A stretch of DNA of 10,151 nucleotides, taken from NCBI GenBank assembly GCA_002363575.1, contig DEWI01000103.1:396-10546 (forward strand). The letters run 5' to 3'. Shown piece after piece: positions 1 through 6,609 of this stretch. Position 1 is the first letter of the stretch. The number at the start of each line of letters is the position of its first letter. The notes below the pieces were generated by a model. The model was not told the DNA's origin, made no database searches, and saw only the letters and a list, made by a program, of their open reading frames with translations. Origin of the DNA: Verrucomicrobia bacterium UBA3214. GTDB taxonomy: Bacteria > Verrucomicrobiota > Kiritimatiellia > RFP12 > UBA1067. The position numbers were made by a program, and so were the translations under genes.

Positions 1-1419
1 TTGCGGCGGCGGCATTTGCCGGGGCTGCTGCTTTGGCTCGGCAAGACGTTCGAGGAACGGGAAGATCGCGAGAATGTCCGCAGCGTTTTTTCCGGTCCGC
101 TCCCTGATTTCGAGAAGCGCGGAATCGATATGTTTCGCTTTGGCGTCTAGCGCCGCCGCCGCGGCGGCTGTCGCAGCTTCCGCCGCTTTGCGCTGCTCTT
201 CGATTTCCTTTTCCGCTTTTTCTCTTATCTTGTCCAGGCTCTGGCGCAGGCGTTGTTCGTCGGCCTTCTGCGCATCGCGGCGGCGCTCTTTTTCGCGCTT
301 GATCTGCGCTTCGAGTTCGGAGAGTCTCTCGGCGGCGGCGTCGCGGTCTGCGGCCAGCGCGGCAGTCTCCTTCTTTATGTACTCCTTCTCCGCCTCTAGA
401 TAGCTTTCGAAATATTCCTTTTTCGCGCTTTCCAGGCGTTCGTCGGTCAGCAGGCCGCAGTTCATCAACGCCGTGGCGAGATCGCGCAACGCCGCCTCTT
501 CTTCTTCCCCCAGGCGTTTCACGCTTGCCGCGGCGGCTGTCAATTCGGCGGCGAAAGGCGCTGTCTCCTGCGAGCTTTCGAGACGTTTTACAAGTTCCTT
601 GAGCTGCTGGCGGTCTCCGCGCGCGAAAGTCTTGACGGCGGCTGCCATGCGCGAGAACTTCGCGCTAAGCTGCTCCCAGTCCCACTTCTCCCAATCGGAG
701 TTCAGCGTGCGCAGGATTTTCGCCGCTTCGCCGGGCGGGATGAATTCGTATTTGATGCGCGCGGTGAGCGAAGCAAGCTGCGTGGGCTTTTCTTCCAGCG
801 CGACGTCGATGTCGCATTGCAGAGTGTAGTATTTGCCGGAGAACGCGGCGCGCGCGATCTTGCCGATTTCGTGCTTGCCGCTGCTCGCGAAGAATGGCCG
901 CAATGTTGTTTTCGCCAGCGGTATGGCGTCTTCGCAAGGTTCGGCGGAAGCGAGAAACGGGCCGTATATGAAGTTGCCGATATCGAGGAATATCATTCTC
1001 GACGGCATGTGCGGGAGCGTGAGCGTCGCGCCGGGCGCGCGCAGGCGCATAAGCGAGCGCTCGGATTCTTTCGGAAGGCGGAATATCTCCGCGCCCGCGG
1101 AGGCGTCGATAGGCTCTTCGCGCGAAATAAAGCGCGCCTGGTAGATGGATTTCTCCGGGGAGGATTCCTGCGCAGGCTCCAGCGTGGTCTCCATCATCAT
1201 CCCGGGCACGATGGTTTTTGGATTCGTGTTCTGGCTGAGGCGCCACCATATCTGGCCGTCGTTCGGGAAATCCGCGGCGTCCAGCTGCACCGGCTCCCTT
1301 TGCGTGTGGTCGAAAAGAGGAATAAGTTTGCAAAATACATTCCCGCCGTTTGCAAACGGCATTTGCGCGACCGCGCCGATTATTTTTTTCCCGTTGTGTT
1401 CAAGTTCCATCGTCTCCAT
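1..1419 (-). CDS. Unrecognised protein with long coiled coil, N-terminal part (truncated by window edge)
   Basis: An uninterrupted frame runs from the start to the left edge, about 473 residues, with no stop, so the C-terminus lies outside. I do not recognise the family. Residues 1-225 look like a mixed, mostly beta globular domain, with a GQIWW motif near residue 55 and FIYGPF near 150. Residues 225-330 look helical. Residues 330-435 are a highly charged Glu/Lys/Arg/Ala coiled coil containing an alanine run. The fragment ends in a Pro/Gln-rich linker, which suggests another domain follows. No signal peptide or membrane segment is visible, so it is probably cytoplasmic. The start is uncertain. 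ATG at 1419 follows a purine-rich AGAGGGGGA. ATG at 1410 is equally possible. ATG at 1515 would lie only a few bases from the predicted transcription start. The reading is supported by its low-complexity coiled-coil composition. The opposite strand gives only Ser/Arg/Ala-rich shadow frames. Confidence 0.82.
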   Translation of the reverse strand, partial: METMELEHNGKKIIGAVAQMPFANGGNVFCKLIPLFDHTQREPVQLDAADFPNDGQIWWRLSQNTNPKTIVPGMMMETTLEPAQESSPEKSIYQARFISREEPIDASAGAEIFRLPKESERSLMRLRAPGATLTLPHMPSRMIFLDIGNFIYGPFLASAEPCEDAIPLAKTTLRPFFASSGKHEIGKIARAAFSGKYYTLQCDIDVALEEKPTQLASLTARIKYEFIPPGEAAKILRTLNSDWEKWDWEQLSAKFSRMAAAVKTFARGDRQQLKELVKRLESSQETAPFAAELTAAAASVKRLGEEEEAALRDLATALMNCGLLTDERLESAKKEYFESYLEAEKEYIKKETAALAADRDAAAERLSELEAQIKREKERRRDAQKADEQRLRQSLDKIREKAEKEIEEQRKAAEAATAAAAAALDAKAKHIDSALLEIRERTGKNAADILAIFPFLERLAEPKQQPRQMPPPQ

Positions 1420-1527
1420 TCCCCCTCTCAGGCAATCGAGATTCGCTTCGCCCGCCAGGTTGCCGCTTCGTGCGATCTCGCTTTGCCAATGCGTCGAGCG
1501 CTCTTCCTGCTTCATGTTCCGCCGCAC

Positions 1528-1533
1528 ATTATA
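1528..1533 (-). promoter_or_regulatory. Extended -10 promoter of the minus-strand coiled-coil gene
   Basis: Read on the minus strand this is TGTGGTATAAT: a perfect TATAAT with an upstream TG, the same extended -10 as the plus-strand promoter at 1722-1727. No convincing -35 hexamer is visible 16-19 bases upstream, so activity would depend on the extended -10. Transcription should start near 1521, which favours translation from 1419 or 1410 over the ATG at 1515. Confidence 0.6.
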
Positions 1534-1697
1534 CCACAATTCGCCGCTCAAAGGCCGCGCACCGCGAATTTTTGCGCGTTTTCGCGCCGCGCATTGCCGC
1601 CGCCCATACGCTCCTCTTGTCCGGTGCATCCTCGTTATCCGTAATAATGCTGCGTCATAAACACAGGAAAAATGCAAATTTCACACCTTTGCCCTAC

Positions 1698-1727
1698 TTG
1701 ACATTTCCAAGAAGAATGTGGTATAAT
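1698..1727 (+). promoter_or_regulatory. Sigma70-type promoter of the four-helix protein/RluA operon
   Basis: TTGACA at 1698-1703 and TATAAT at 1722-1727 are both perfect consensus, separated by 18 bases, with an extended TG at 1719-1720. Transcription would start near 1734, giving a leader of about 53 nt before the strong GAGGAGG at 1771-1777. The interval between this promoter and the divergent one (1534-1697) contains a small perfect hairpin with a TTTT loop (1574-1587), but nothing I can assign as an operator. Confidence 0.85.
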
Positions 1728-1786
1728 GGTGCATATTTTCTTGATAGAAGTTTATCGTATTCAGGAGAAAGAGGAGGATTGATTTG

Positions 1787-2467
1787 ATGCAGTCAGCAGT
1801 GCGTTCGGCGCCCCAGAGCGGCTATCGCAGTCTTGTCGCGTACAAGAAGAGCGAAGTGATACAGCAGGGGACCGAGATATTCTGCCGTCGCTTTTTGAGC
1901 GAGGATGGCGGGATGCTTGCGGAAGGGATGGTGGCGAACGCATTGCGTTGCAAGCAGAGCATCATCGACGGCAGCAATGCGGCATCGACAAGCGCGGCGC
2001 GCGAGCTCGAGTACACGAGCGCGGCGCGCGACGCGCTCGACGAGCTGAAGGGGCAGGTTTTCGAATATCTGCGCCTGAAAGGCGAGGAGGCTCTCGAGCC
2101 GTCCAGCGCGAAAGCGCAGGCGATGCGCGACTGGTCGCGCCGGCACGACGAGTGGGAGGATTGGAAGCCCGTGTTCGAGTCGCGTGACGACATAACGCTT
2201 TGCAATGTGATGCTGACTGTCATCTCGCAGACTTCCTATCTTCTCAAGCGTCTGATCTTTTCGCAAGAGGAAGATATGCGCACCGGCGGCGCCGGGCGCG
2301 AACGCGGCCGCGCATCGCGGGACGACAGCCTCAGCAAGGCGCTGTACATCTTCCTCGACGCCGCCGCAACGCAGGAGGAGCTGGACGCCAAGTGCGAGAA
2401 AGCCCGCGCGGAAATCGCGAAATGCCGCGATTCCGTGGCGGCGCGTCGCGGCTGGCTGGTCCGCTAG
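1787..2467 (+). CDS. Four-helix-bundle protein (S23/IVP-like, 'suffix domain' type)
   Basis: This is a predicted cytoplasmic all-helical protein of 226 residues. The N-terminal pattern YRSLVAYKKSEVI, followed by a segment with GMVANALRCKQSIIDGS and then SAARELEYTSAARDALDEL, matches from memory the four-helix-bundle proteins related to the 23S rRNA intervening-sequence protein (S23). The later stretch with LTVISQTSYLLKRLI matches their C-terminal 'suffix' extension. The biochemical function of this family is not established. The last 50 residues are charged and helical. I chose ATG 1787 because GAGGAGG at 1771-1777 is 9 nt upstream; the adjacent TTG at 1784 is an alternative. The gene has its own consensus promoter and is followed after 5 nt by the pseudouridine synthase, so the two are probably co-transcribed. 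No signal peptide or membrane helix is seen. Family assignment is fairly confident; its role is unknown. Confidence 0.85.
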   Translation: MQSAVRSAPQSGYRSLVAYKKSEVIQQGTEIFCRRFLSEDGGMLAEGMVANALRCKQSIIDGSNAASTSAARELEYTSAARDALDELKGQVFEYLRLKGEEALEPSSAKAQAMRDWSRRHDEWEDWKPVFESRDDITLCNVMLTVISQTSYLLKRLIFSQEEDMRTGGAGRERGRASRDDSLSKALYIFLDAAATQEELDAKCEKARAEIAKCRDSVAARRGWLVR

Positions 2468-2472
2468 GCGCT

Positions 2473-3252
2473 ATGCGCAGGGCACCGCGCAAAGCGTTCG
2501 CCGGGCGGCATGGCGCGGGAAACCCTTCCGCCGGCCCGGCAGCGGACGGGATGCGCGCGCCGCGCACAGACGTTTCGCCGTCTCCCGTGGAGATACTCTA
2601 CGAGGATGGCGAGATAGTCGTTGTAAACAAGCCCGCCGGGCGCTATGTGCATGCTTCGCCGGGCCACGAGGACGGGGCGATAGCCGATGAACTCGCCCGC
2701 AAATACCCGGAAATGGCTGCTGTCGGCAGCGCGGAGCGTCCCGGCGTGGTGCATCGTCTGGATGCCGGCACGAGCGGCGTGATGGTTTTCGCGCGGACGC
2801 AGCGCGCGTATCTCGCGTTGCGCCGCGCATTCGAGGCGCACACGGCCGTGCGAAAGACGTATTTGGCGATCGTGCATGGCGCGCCGACACCTCGCGAAGG
2901 CCGGCTGGTGACGACGATCGGGCGCAAGAGCTGGGATGCGCGGCGCATGGCGATCGCGGCGAGCGGCGGCAAGCGCGCGGTGACGAGCTGGCGCACGCTG
3001 GCGCGCCGCGGGGGCTTGAGCCTCGTTGAATTCAAGATCGAGACCGGGCGGACCCACCAGATTCGCGTGACGGCCGCGCACCTCGGCGCGCCTGTCGCCG
3101 GCGATGCGTTATATGGCGACGCGAAAGCGGATTGCCGCATGGCGCGGCGCCCGCAGCGCCCGCTTCTCCATGCCGCCGTGCTGGAGTTTCCGCATCCCGC
3201 CGATGGCAGGAAGATGGTCTTCGGCGCGCCTCCGCCAGGCGATTTTCTTTGA
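2473..3252 (+). CDS. RluA-family RNA pseudouridine synthase
   Basis: It isomerises specific uridines in rRNA or tRNA to pseudouridine in the cytoplasm. The protein has 259 residues. The catalytic signature HRLDAGTSGVMVFAR is present, with the catalytic aspartate at about residue 97. It is preceded by VNKPAGRYVH, the usual conserved strand, and followed by the family motif GRTHQIRVTAAHLGAPVAGD near the C-terminus. There is no N-terminal S4 domain, so it belongs to the short RluA/TruC-like type rather than RluC/RluD. Which uridine it modifies cannot be told from the sequence. The start is uncertain. ATG 2473, 5 nt after the upstream stop, adds a basic Gly/Ala/Pro-rich tail of about 26 residues. 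ATG 2551 would remove it and give 233 residues. Neither has a strong ribosome-binding site, so translation is probably coupled to the four-helix gene. Confidence 0.94.
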   Translation: MRRAPRKAFAGRHGAGNPSAGPAADGMRAPRTDVSPSPVEILYEDGEIVVVNKPAGRYVHASPGHEDGAIADELARKYPEMAAVGSAERPGVVHRLDAGTSGVMVFARTQRAYLALRRAFEAHTAVRKTYLAIVHGAPTPREGRLVTTIGRKSWDARRMAIAASGGKRAVTSWRTLARRGGLSLVEFKIETGRTHQIRVTAAHLGAPVAGDALYGDAKADCRMARRPQRPLLHAAVLEFPHPADGRKMVFGAPPPGDFL

Positions 3253-3327
3253 GTGCGCGCCTCCGCGCGAACGCCCCTGCCTCGCCCCTGCTCCGGCAAA
3301 CCGGATGCAAAGCCGGCGAAGGCCGTT

Positions 3328-3357
3328 TTGCCGCTCGCGGCGGAATTATGGTATAAT
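3328..3357 (+). promoter_or_regulatory. Promoter of the transketolase gene
   Basis: TATAAT at 3352-3357 is preceded by TATGG, giving an extended -10 identical to two others in this window. A partial -35, TTGCCG, lies at 3328-3333 with an 18-base spacer. Transcription would start near 3364, leaving a leader of about 36 nt with AAAGGAGAAGGA before the ATG at 3400. Confidence 0.75.
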
Positions 3358-3399
3358 AAGCAACGCTCGTACATCGGGATAAAGGAGAAGGACAAGGCA

Positions 3400-5340
3400 A
3401 TGGCATTCGATATCGAAAAATTGAAGAAGGCGGCGAATACGGTGCGCTGCCTTTGCGCGGATATGATAGACACGGCGAATTCCGGGCATCCCGGCGCGCC
3501 GCTCGGAATGGCGGATTTCGCGGTGTCGCTGTGGATAAACCATCTTAACTACGCGCCGGCGGATCCGCGCTGGCCTGGTCGCGACCGCCTGGTGTTCTCC
3601 GGCGGCCATGCATCCAGCCTCGTCTATGCGCTGCATCATCTCGCCGGGACGGGCGGCCTCTCGCTGGATGAACTCAAGTCTTTCCGGCAGTACTCGAGCC
3701 GCTGCGCCGGCCACCCGGAACGCGGCGTCTCGCCTGGCGTCGAAGTCACCACGGGGCCGCTCGGACAGGGGCTCGCCATGGCTGTGGGCCTCGCGCTCGC
3801 CGCCAAAAAGATGGGCACCGGCAACAAGACGTGGGTGTTTTGCGGCGATGGCGACATGGAGGAAGGCATTTCGCACGAGGCCTGCTCGCTGGCCGGCACG
3901 CTGAAGCTCGACGACCTCATCGCCGTTTACGATTCGAACGACATAACAATCGAAGGCAACGCGACTCTCGCGATGGCCGACGATACCAAGAAGCGCTTCG
4001 AGGCCTACGGCTGGAAGGTTTTCGAGTGCGACGGCCATGATTTCGAGGCGATCGACAAGGCCTGCCGCCGCGCACTCAAGACGCAGGGCCAGCCCGTTCT
4101 CGTGATCGCGCGCACGCATATCGGCTTTGGCGCTCCCACCCTCCACGACTCCCCGGCTTGCCACGGCGCGCCGCTCGGCAAGGCCGAGACCGCCGCGATG
4201 AAAGAGGCGTTCGGCTTCGATCCCGCCGCGTCGTTCTTCGTCCCGGAGGATGTTTACGGGATGTTCGCGGAGCGCGCGGCCAGAATGAACCGCGTAGCGA
4301 GGCGCTGGCGGCGCCAGAATCCCGCGATCTCCTGCGAGACGAAAGCCCCGGACTACATGAAGATGATGGAGGCGCTGCCGAAATACGAGCCAGGCAAGGC
4401 GCTCGCCACGCGCAATGTGAGCGGGGAAGTCATGAATGCGCTCGCGCCTGTCGCGACGGAACTGGTCGGCGGTTCCGCGGATCTCGGCCCAAGCAACAAG
4501 ACAGAGCTGAAGAACGCGGGCTTCATCGCGCCCGGCGATTTCTCGGGCCGCAATATCCATTATGGCATCCGCGAACTCGCGATGAGCGCCATCGCCAACG
4601 GCATAACCGCCTTCGGCGGCCTGCGCGGTTTCGGGGCGACGTTTTTCGTCTTCAGCGACTACTGCAAGCCGGCAATACGCCTTGCCGCGATTATGGAGCT
4701 GCCGACGATCTGGGTGTTTTCGCACGACTCCTTCTATGTCGGCGAGGACGGCCCGACGCACCAGCCGGTCGAGCAGCTGTCCGCGCTGCGCGCCATCCCC
4801 GGCCTAGTCACTTTCCGGCCTGCCGACGCCACAGAGACGGCGTACGCCTGGACGGAAATGCTCCTGCGCACGCAGGGCCCGAGCTGCATTCTCACAACCC
4901 GCCAGAACGTCCCCGTCCTGCCTGGCGTCAGCCATGAAGGCGTCTCCAAGGGCGCTTACATACTCTATCAGAGCGGCGCGCAGGGCGTGGACACCATTCT
5001 CTTCATCGCCAGCGGCAGCGAAGTCGCGCTCTGCCTGGAAGCGGCGAAGACGCTTGCCGCCGAAGAGCGCGCCGTCCGCGTCGTCTCCATGCCTTCGCAA
5101 GAGCTTTTCCTTTCGCAGAAGCGGGAGTATCGCGATGCCGTGCTGCCTGAATTCATGAAGCGCCGCGTCATTGTAGAGGCCGGCAGCCGTTTCGGGTGGG
5201 ATCGCTTCAGGCTGGATTGGAAGAACACGAAATTCCTGACGCTCGACCATTTCGGGGCGTCCGCGCCTTGCGGAAAGCTCGCGGAGGAATTCGGTTTCAC
5301 CGTCGAAAACGTCCTCAAAGCCGCCAGAGATCTCGGCTGA
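3400..5340 (+). CDS. tkt: Transketolase
   Basis: Transketolase transfers two-carbon ketol units between sugar phosphates in the non-oxidative pentose phosphate pathway, using thiamine diphosphate and a divalent metal. The protein is 646 residues, close to the usual 650-670, and appears complete. Visible elements are the N-terminal SGHPGAPLGMA (His30), the GGHASSL and GPLGQG motifs, the cofactor-binding GDGDMEEG (149-156) ending with Asn180, the catalytic glutamate in YGIREL (Glu392), and GEDGPTHQP (His454) in the pyrimidine-binding domain. It ends with the C-terminal domain containing FIASGSEV. The residue after Glu392 is Leu, where Phe or His is common; this position varies in the family. 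I chose ATG 3400, not the longer upstream frame, because AAGGA lies 7 nt before it, the extended -10 lies inside the upstream frame, and MAFDIEKLKKAAN aligns with family N-termini. Confidence 0.98.
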   Translation: MAFDIEKLKKAANTVRCLCADMIDTANSGHPGAPLGMADFAVSLWINHLNYAPADPRWPGRDRLVFSGGHASSLVYALHHLAGTGGLSLDELKSFRQYSSRCAGHPERGVSPGVEVTTGPLGQGLAMAVGLALAAKKMGTGNKTWVFCGDGDMEEGISHEACSLAGTLKLDDLIAVYDSNDITIEGNATLAMADDTKKRFEAYGWKVFECDGHDFEAIDKACRRALKTQGQPVLVIARTHIGFGAPTLHDSPACHGAPLGKAETAAMKEAFGFDPAASFFVPEDVYGMFAERAARMNRVARRWRRQNPAISCETKAPDYMKMMEALPKYEPGKALATRNVSGEVMNALAPVATELVGGSADLGPSNKTELKNAGFIAPGDFSGRNIHYGIRELAMSAIANGITAFGGLRGFGATFFVFSDYCKPAIRLAAIMELPTIWVFSHDSFYVGEDGPTHQPVEQLSALRAIPGLVTFRPADATETAYAWTEMLLRTQGPSCILTTRQNVPVLPGVSHEGVSKGAYILYQSGAQGVDTILFIASGSEVALCLEAAKTLAAEERAVRVVSMPSQELFLSQKREYRDAVLPEFMKRRVIVEAGSRFGWDRFRLDWKNTKFLTLDHFGASAPCGKLAEEFGFTVENVLKAARDLG

Positions 5341-5402
5341 GGCAATCCCCGGAATCGCCGCAGGAAGACGGAGGATGCGAGGTTTTCACGCTCTTGCTTC
5401 CC

Positions 5403-5425
5403 CGTCTCCCTCCCGGCGGGGGACG
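5403..5425 (+). terminator. GC-rich hairpin after transketolase (possible weak terminator)
   Basis: An 8-bp stem with one T-G wobble (CGTCTCCC pairing with GGGGGACG) closes a 7-base loop, 62 nt after the transketolase stop and just upstream of the mreB promoter. It is followed by ATTCATAATT rather than a run of T, so it is at best a poor intrinsic terminator. Confidence 0.25.
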
Positions 5426-5445
5426 ATTCATAATTCGCCTGCCCC

Positions 5446-5475
5446 TTGACAAAGTCGGGGGAAATAGCGTAAAAT
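5446..5475 (+). promoter_or_regulatory. Promoter of the mre operon
   Basis: A perfect -35, TTGACA, at 5446-5451 and a -10, TAAAAT, at 5470-5475 are separated by 18 bases, the same spacer as the other promoters here. It lacks the TG extension. Transcription would begin near 5482, about 32 nt before the mreB ATG. No other promoter is evident further down the operon. Confidence 0.8.
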
Positions 5476-5513
5476 ATGCTGGTGTAAACCTTGGAGAAGC
5501 GAAAAGGACGGCA

Positions 5514-6557
5514 ATGTTCGGCAAATTGAAGAGCCTGTTTTCAACCGATATCGGTATCGATCTCGGCACGGCGAACTCGCTTGTGTATGTAAAAGACCGC
5601 GGCATCGTTCTCCGCGAACCTTCCGTCGTGGCCATACAGGCCGGCTCCAAGCATCCCCTTGCCGTCGGCGAGGAGGCCAAGCAGATGCTGGGCCGCACGC
5701 CGGGAAATATCATCGCCATCAGACCGATGAAGTCCGGCGTCATCGCCGATTTCGACATTACCGAGGCGATGATAGCGTATTTCATCAACAAGGTCTGCCC
5801 GAAGCGCTGGTGGTCGAAAAACATGAAGTGGATGCGCCCGCGCATGGTGATTGCAGTGCCGAGCGGCATAACCGAAGTTGAAAAGAGGGCCGTCCAGGAT
5901 GCCGCGGAAAACGCTGGCGCCAGGGACGTGATACTGATAGAAGAGCCGATGGCCGCGGCGATCGGCGTGGGGCTTCCGGTGGCCGAGCCGGCCGGCTCGA
6001 TGATCGTCGATATCGGCGGCGGTACGTGCGAAGTGGCGATCATATCGCTGGCGGGAATCGTGCATTCCAACAGCGCAAGGGCCGCGGGCGGCGACGCGAT
6101 GGATGATTGCATCCGCAGCTACATCAAGCGCGTTTACAACCTCCATATCGGCGAAAGAACCGCGGAAGACGTGAAGATAAAGATTGGCAGCGCATACCCG
6201 ACGGGCGAGGAAAGCACGCTGGATGTATGCGGAATGGATGTGGTTACGGGGTTGCCGAAGACTTTGACCATAACCTCCGAAGAGGTGAGGGCGGCGCTGA
6301 AGGATCCTGTCTCGCTTATCGTTGATACGGTCAGATCGACGCTTGACAAGTGCGAGCCGGAGCTTGCCGTGGATTTGATAGATCGCGGCATAGTGCTTTC
6401 CGGCGGCAGTTCGCAGTTGCGCGGGCTGGACAGGCTGCTTTCGAAGGAGACGGGGTTGCCCGTCGTCGTTGCGGACGATCCGCTTTCCGCGGTCGCCGAA
6501 GGCACCGGCGTCGTGATGAGCGAGCTGGATTTCCTCTCGATGCACAAAGCGCGCTGA
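5514..6557 (+). CDS. mreB: Rod shape-determining protein MreB
   Basis: MreB is an actin-like ATPase that polymerises into filaments under the inner membrane and directs lateral peptidoglycan synthesis. The protein has 347 residues, the normal length. The N-terminal MFGKLKSLFS resembles the amphipathic membrane anchor. The phosphate-1 loop is IDLGTANSLVY (Asp16), the phosphate-2 loop is IVDIGGGTCEV (Asp166), and IEEPMAAAIG is the conserved connecting segment. The adenosine loop reads VLSGGSSQLRG (296-304) instead of the commoner LTGGGALLRG. DDPLSAVAEGTG near the end is the expected family motif. I chose ATG 5514 because AAGGA at 5504-5508 lies 5 nt before it and the predicted promoter lies within the longer upstream frame. 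It is the first gene of the cluster, with mreC beginning 52 nt downstream. Confidence 0.98.
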   Translation: MFGKLKSLFSTDIGIDLGTANSLVYVKDRGIVLREPSVVAIQAGSKHPLAVGEEAKQMLGRTPGNIIAIRPMKSGVIADFDITEAMIAYFINKVCPKRWWSKNMKWMRPRMVIAVPSGITEVEKRAVQDAAENAGARDVILIEEPMAAAIGVGLPVAEPAGSMIVDIGGGTCEVAIISLAGIVHSNSARAAGGDAMDDCIRSYIKRVYNLHIGERTAEDVKIKIGSAYPTGEESTLDVCGMDVVTGLPKTLTITSEEVRAALKDPVSLIVDTVRSTLDKCEPELAVDLIDRGIVLSGGSSQLRGLDRLLSKETGLPVVVADDPLSAVAEGTGVVMSELDFLSMHKAR

Positions 6558-6609
6558 TTTAAAGTCCCGGAAGCCCCCGCCACCCCCGGTAAAGGAGCGG
6601 CAGGGTCGT

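Noticed and set aside
1574..1587. GCGCG-TTTT-CGCGC hairpin in the divergent intergenic region
   Set aside because: The 5-bp stem has no T run after it on either strand, so it is not a terminator, and such short GC palindromes are frequent in this composition.
817..1644. Plus-strand frames over 74-1787 (up to 275 codons)
   Set aside because: They mirror the minus-strand coiled-coil gene: their Ser/Ala/Arg/Phe-rich low-complexity translation is the antisense of Glu/Lys/Ala heptads, and no family motif appears.
1617..1648. Possible extra promoter (TTGTCC and TAATAAT)
   Set aside because: The spacing of 19-20 bases is too long and the hexamers are weak. The perfect promoter at 1698-1727 explains expression of the downstream gene.
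3292..3305. TCCGG-CAAA-CCGGA hairpin between the RluA and transketolase genes
   Set aside because: The stem is short and no T run follows; it is insufficient for a terminator or a known riboswitch.
4561..4580. Leu after the catalytic glutamate of transketolase as a possible inactivating change
   Set aside because: Phe, His and other residues occur at this position in active transketolases, and all cofactor and catalytic residues are present.
3346..4761. A 471-codon minus-strand frame opposite transketolase
   Set aside because: It lies entirely antisense to a gene with all catalytic motifs, is Arg/Ala/His-rich, and is a common artefact of GC-rich coding sequence.
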